Of a DNA stretch of 64,000 bases, positions 59,530-64,000 are shown piece by piece (positions within the stretch are counted from its first letter, which is position 1; every line of letters starts with the position of its first letter). Position numbers and translations under genes: made by a program. The notes beneath the pieces are model-generated. The model saw only the letters and a list, made by a program, of their open reading frames with translations. It had not been told where the DNA came from and did not search any database. The DNA is from Haliotis asinina (lineage: Eukaryota > Mollusca > Gastropoda > Lepetellida > Haliotidae), in NCBI RefSeq assembly GCF_037392515.1, contig NC_090283.1:40006249-40070248 (forward strand), read 5' to 3'.

Positions 59530-62500
59530 GGAACATGGTCCAGAAAATTAAAGGTAAAGGTACTAAATCCACTATCCATCATCTTAAACATGGAGATCAA
59601 TTGCTTACTGATAAATCAGATATTGCTAACAAACTGGGTGAAACACTTGCTAAACACTCTTCCTCTTCTAACTATGTACCAAAATTCCAGCAATATCAAA
59701 AACAACAAGAAAAGAAAACTATTAATTTCAATTCTGATAATGGGGAAGATTATAATGAAACCTTTTCTATTCATGAACTCCATACTGCTCTTGATCAAGC
59801 TCATGACACTGCTACAGGAGCTGATAACATACATTATCAACTCCTGAAGCACTTACCAGAATCCTGTTTAGAGACGCTCTTATCAATATTTGATCATATT
59901 TGGACTTCAGGTAAATTTCCTTCTTCATGGCATGACGCCATGTAGTACCAATACCTAAACCTGGACGTGATCATACGGATCCATCTAATTATCGTCCGAT
60001 TTCGTTAACTAGCTGTGTTTGCAAGACCATGGAACGCATGATAAATAATCGACTTGTTTGGTACTTGGAAACAAATAACCTTATAACTGATATACAATGT
60101 GGTTTCCGGAAAAAACAGAAGTACTGTCGATCACTTAGTGCGTTTGGAATCATTTGTAAAAAACGCACTAATAAACAAACAACACGCTGTGTCTATCTTT
60201 TTTGATCTTGAAAAAGCATATGACACAACTTGGAAATATGGCATTTTACGAGATTTACATGACTTCGGTTTGCGAGGTCGTTTGCCTGAATTTATAGCAA
60301 AGTTTTTAAATAACAGACAATTCCAGGTCCGTGTGGGTTCTACCCTGTCTGATCATTACAATCAGGATCAGGGTGTTCCACAAGGCAGTATTTTGTCTGT
60401 CACTCTTTTTAGCATCAAGATCAACAGTTTATCTAAAGTTGTAAACGATTCAATTGATGGATCATTATTTGTGGATGATTTTAATATTTCTTGTCGTGGT
60501 AAAAATATGCATACCATTGAACGGCAATTGCAGTTGTGTTTAAACAAGATTAATAAATGGTGTCTTGAAAACGGCTTTAAATTTTCTAAATCGAAAACTA
60601 ACTGCATACATTTTTGTCGAAAATACAAACCACATAAAGACCCTGAACTGTCTCTAGATGGGACGCCCATTAAAGTTGTGAAGGTAGCAGAGTTCTTGGG
60701 TCTAATCTTTGATTCACATTTAGCGTTTTTACCACATATTAAATCACTTAAAACTAAATGCCTGAAAGCACTTGACTTGTTGAAAGTGGTTTCAAATTCT
60801 AAATGGGGAGGGGATCAAGCTACCCTTCTCCATCTATATCGATCTCTCGTGCGTTCAAAACTTGACTATGGCTCCATTGTCTATGGTGGAGCCTGCAAAA
60901 GCAACTTAAAACTATTAGATTCAGTCCATCATCAAGGTCTAAGACTTTGTCTTGGCTCCTTTAGAACTTCACCTGTTGACAGCCTGTATGTCGAGGCTGA
61001 TGAACCATCTCTTGATCAGCGACGTATAAAATTAGCTTTACAGTATGTAACAAAACTATATTCAAGTGAGTCAAACCCTGCACATAACTGTGTTTTCAAT
61101 CCCCTGTATGAGGATTTATACAATAAGAAATCTTCTCTTGTTCCGCCTCTTGGTTTAAGAATAAAACCACTTATTTCTGCTGCCAGCATTTAGCTGGAAA
61201 ACATAGCTCCTTCCCGTCTTCTTTCTTCTCCTCCTTGGCAATTGGTTAGGCCACAAGTTGACCTAACATTAACATCATTTAAAAAATCAGAAACAAGTGC
61301 ATTACAATATAAACAAGAATATCATCAATTAAAACATAAATATAGCAATTACAAACCCTTATTCACAGATGGATCCAAGGACGGTGGCGCAGTTGCTTGT
61401 GCTACTGTCATTGGATCCAGAACAATATCTTCTAGATTACCAGATAATAGTTCTATTTTTACAGCAGAAGCTAACGCCATATTAACAGCTCTCAAATATA
61501 TTCAAAGACACCCTAAACGTAAACAATATATAGTCTACTCCGATTCTCTTTCTTGCCTTCAGGCTATCAAAAATATTTCTTGCAAACATCCACTTTTAAT
61601 AGAAATTATTGAATTGTATAATGATCTTGCAACTGGCCAATACGACATCGTCTTCTGTTGGTTACCCAGCCATGTAGGGATCTCTGGTAACACACTGGCT
61701 GACCTTGCTGCTAAGGCAGCACTCAACAAATCCGTGACTCCACTTCTTATTCCATACAGTGATTATAAAGCTAGCATTAGAACTTACATCCGTGATCTGA
61801 TGCAGAAGAAGTGGGACACCCAAGTGGATATAAATAAATTACAACCTTATATTGGTTATAGCCACTTGGGTTGGAAGAGGTAATCATGCGGCGATGTCGT
61901 ATTGGTCATACTAGATATACACATTCATACCTATTGAAAGGTGAGGATCCCTTGTGATGAGAGAACCACGGTCAAGCATATCCTGCTTGACTGTGTTGAA
62001 TTCTCCATCATAAGGGATAAACATTTCAATGTAAAAACAATTAAGGGTCTTTTTAACACCGTAAGTTCTCATTTACTTCTTGGATTCTTAAAAGAAATTG
62101 ATTTCATCTTTGAATTTTGATTATTATGTTCTGTAGATAGCTGCATTTTAATTCATGGTAGTTTAGATTAGTAACTTGAATTGTTAGTGGCTGTACCCTC
62201 AAAGGGGGTTGAAGTACAGTAAAATTATTGTCCTCATGAGAGGGTACGTAAGTCCCAAAACATTTCCTGTAAGTTTAGACTTCCACTGTTTGTAATCGTA
62301 GTATATGTGTATTTTTAATTTTTGGCTAGATGTGTCTAAATTGCTAACAGCTGAGGGGATGATGTAAATCCAACTAGGGTCCATGCAGGTAGCAAAGGTA
62401 CTGTAAGTCCCCATGGTCCCTCGTATGGTGATCTACCTTCGGTTGTTGGCAATCTATAGCCTGATTTTGTGTTGTATTGTCCGAATAGTGATATTATTTT

Positions 62501-62670
62501 TAACTTTCCACACTAGTTTTAATCATACTTGTGATATTCTAGTTGTTTTACTGTCCCTCGTTGACAGGATTTTATAGTATCGATATATTTCACTTCAGTA
62601 TTAAACGTTCTCGTCACGATAAGGCTGAGATATTGCCGATGTGACGTTAAATATTAACTCACTCACTCAC
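59530..62670 (+). mobile_element. 5'-truncated LINE (RNase H-bearing, I/Nimb/Jockey-like group)
   Basis: TCTACAGTACGTT flanks the element at 59517-59529 and 62671-62683, a 13-bp target-site duplication. The element keeps the later two-thirds of ORF2 (to the stop at 62118-62120) and a 3' UTR ending AGATATTGCCGATGTGACGT, then TAAATATTAA, then (CTCA)n. The endonuclease is missing because of 5' truncation. Reverse transcriptase motifs are FFDLEKAYDTTW, QGVPQGSILS and SLFVDDF. RNase H motifs are FTDGSKDGGAV, AEANAIL, YSDSLSCLQAI and GNTLADLAAKAA. A C-terminal Cys/His segment (KHILLDC) follows. The coding frame has about five breaks: a 1-nt loss near 59940, an extra A in the A-run near 60110, a TAG at 61191-61193, and frame changes near 61880 and 61950. 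It is dead. The clade is from memory of domain order, not a tree. Confidence 0.92.
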
Positions 62671-62683
62671 TCTACAGTACGTT

Positions 62684-62959
62684 ACATGATCACTGGTTGG
62701 TAAATTGTGTGTTATTGCTACATACCTAACCTCTAAATCTTGCACAAACACACACCAGTCAGAATTAGAAAACGTGGGTTTGTACCAAACAATAACGAAT
62801 ATTGTTATCAAGTAATTTGATACAAGTTTCCGTGTCGCTATGAAAAATACAATCACTGACCAAACTAAGGATCGACAGGTTACCATCCCAACCATCCCAA
62901 CAATGTGTCCACAGCAGTAGCATATATTACAGTTGTCTCCCCTTAATAAGTTATATTTT
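62684..62959. other. Right flank of the LINE
   Basis: Continuation of the pre-insertion locus after the duplicated target. Nothing recognised. Confidence 0.4.
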
Positions 62960-63165
62960 TCTCAGTGCGGCGGGAAAACCTTGTGGTTGAAACATTTGCT
63001 CGTCTCACTGAAAACCCGTTTCGAGTTCGATTCCCCACATGGACACAATGTTTGCAGCCCATTTCTAATGTCCCCTGTCGTGACATTGCTGAATATTGCC
63101 AAAAGCGGCATAAGTTCAGTCAGTCATTCACTCATTACGTTTCTTCCTTCCATTGCGGTTGTCTG
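62960..63165 (+). mobile_element. tRNA-derived SINE
   Basis: A-box region TTGTGGTTGAAACATTTGC and B box CGAGTTCGATTCCCCACATG at tRNA-like spacing. A body follows, then GCTGAATATTGCCAAAAGCG, GCATAAGTTC and a degraded CAGTCATTCACTCA tail. The tail resembles that of the CTCA-tailed SINE and of the LINE. Confidence 0.75.
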
Positions 63166-64000
63166 AAATGTTATAACTATCAGACAAAGTGTACATTGGG
63201 TTATGTATCCTTTGTATGACTGGAAATAATACTACTACCTCACTGTATGTACAGTAACAAAAGTTCACCCTATACAAGACATGGTCCAGCAGTACTTGAC
63301 AAGAATTGCACGCTACAGTATTCTGACAATGGCAGGTGAGTGTTGCATTTCTCCCAGCCTATATTTTGCCATCCAGTTCACATCTGTTGTTTACCCCACT
63401 GGTTATATGTGCGCTGAATGTGTAATAGTTGTGTACACACATGCCATATAGTAAAACCAAGAATGTGTAAAGTAACGTATGTGTTAAATGTGTCATATAA
63501 CGAAATATTCTTTAGTAACAGGTTAAAATCTATTTCAGCTCACCTCATCTCACGTCACCTCACCTCATAAAGCGTGTCTTACGCATTTCATGAAACAAAG
63601 CAATGAATGTGCAATATCATACCTATTGTACAGGTTGCTCAGCTTGAAGTGAGCTACTCTTATATGTGAATGGCTCGGGAAGTCAAATGGCAAAAGCCGT
63701 TGGTCGAGTTAATTTCATTAAACAGGGGAGGAGAGAATGCTATTGCACAGATGCTAAGCTGTTTTCAGTTATAAGCTATCTGTTGCTAACAACTCTGCCC
63801 ATATGTTGTGCAGCAAAATATTGAGTGTTTTGTATCACACGTGTCACATAACAAATCCAGAAGATATAATATTATACCAATTTAATTTATATTATACAAA
63901 TACAGAATGAGTAATATTTGAAACTCTTTGTATGTGTGATATGACAAATACCTGAACGTTTGATAGTATGTATATTTAACATTTGTTGTATTACAAACTA
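63166..64000. other. Right edge; one possible exon at 63255-63335
   Basis: A plus-strand block between TGTATGTACAG and AG|GTGAGT is 81 nt long and open (NKSSPYTRHGPAVLDKNCTL, then QYSDNGR). It could be an exon of the next gene to the right, but nothing else supports it. A (CACCT)-rich patch lies near 63540-63570. Confidence 0.25.

Noticed and set aside
1-64000. CRISPR arrays, bacterial operons, riboswitches, virus-derived elements with capsid or envelope genes
   Set aside because: None seen; split genes, SINEs and LINEs show an animal nuclear genome, and no LTR or capsid-type frame was recognised.

Overview
The window looks like genomic DNA of a marine gastropod, most likely an abalone-like vetigastropod. 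It is AT-rich, its genes are split by GT-AG introns, and it carries many copies of a ~250-270 bp dispersed repeat ending in a (CTCA)n tail that I recall as abundant in Haliotis sequence (memory, not a search). No bacterial, organellar or viral segment is evident.

Layout. (1) 0-26 kb: a head-to-tail array of three monocarboxylate-transporter-like (SLC16/MCT) genes on the minus strand. Copy A is at 1226-4776, copy B at 10470-16141 and copy C at 20584-25179. Exon phases match in all three, and exons 2 and 3 are exactly 144 and 147 nt in every copy. B (553 aa) and C (606 aa) read intact. A has an in-frame stop in the central loop, and its last exon is not visible. A few unrecognised exon-like pieces lie between the copies (6712-6856, 8157-8987, 19267-19526). 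(2) 26-40 kb: a gene-poor, repeat-rich zone. It holds a 33-bp minisatellite with a higher-order duplication, SINE fragments, dinucleotide runs, an internally deleted Tigger/pogo-type DNA transposon, an alternating ~89-bp dimeric repeat, and a ~150-180 bp satellite whose units carry CCCATGGG palindromes arranged as hairpins. (3) 40.3-47.1 kb, plus strand: a five-exon TRIM-type gene (RING, B-boxes, coiled coil, PRY/SPRY-like end; 629 aa). (4) 47-54.7 kb: mostly non-coding, with SINEs. (5) 54.7-59.4 kb, plus strand: a four-exon NXPE-family gene (546 aa, type II membrane protein with a C-terminal esterase-like domain). (6) 59530-62670: a 5'-truncated LINE with reverse transcriptase and RNase H, flanked by a 13-bp target-site duplication, inserted about 140 bp past the NXPE stop codon. 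A fragment of the same LINE family's 3' end lies at the left window edge.

The most informative linking observation is that SINE copies and the LINE end in similar ~45-bp tails followed by (CTCA)n. At least two SINE copies and the LINE still have clear target-site duplications (13, 17 and 13 bp). This fits a LINE/SINE partnership visible within one window. The three transporter copies suggest local duplication with decay of one copy. I found no convincing wholly new biological system; the best candidates are the hairpin satellite, the damaged transporter copy with a triplicated splice donor, and the LINE/SINE pair. Exon boundaries come from reading splice signals and reading frames by eye.
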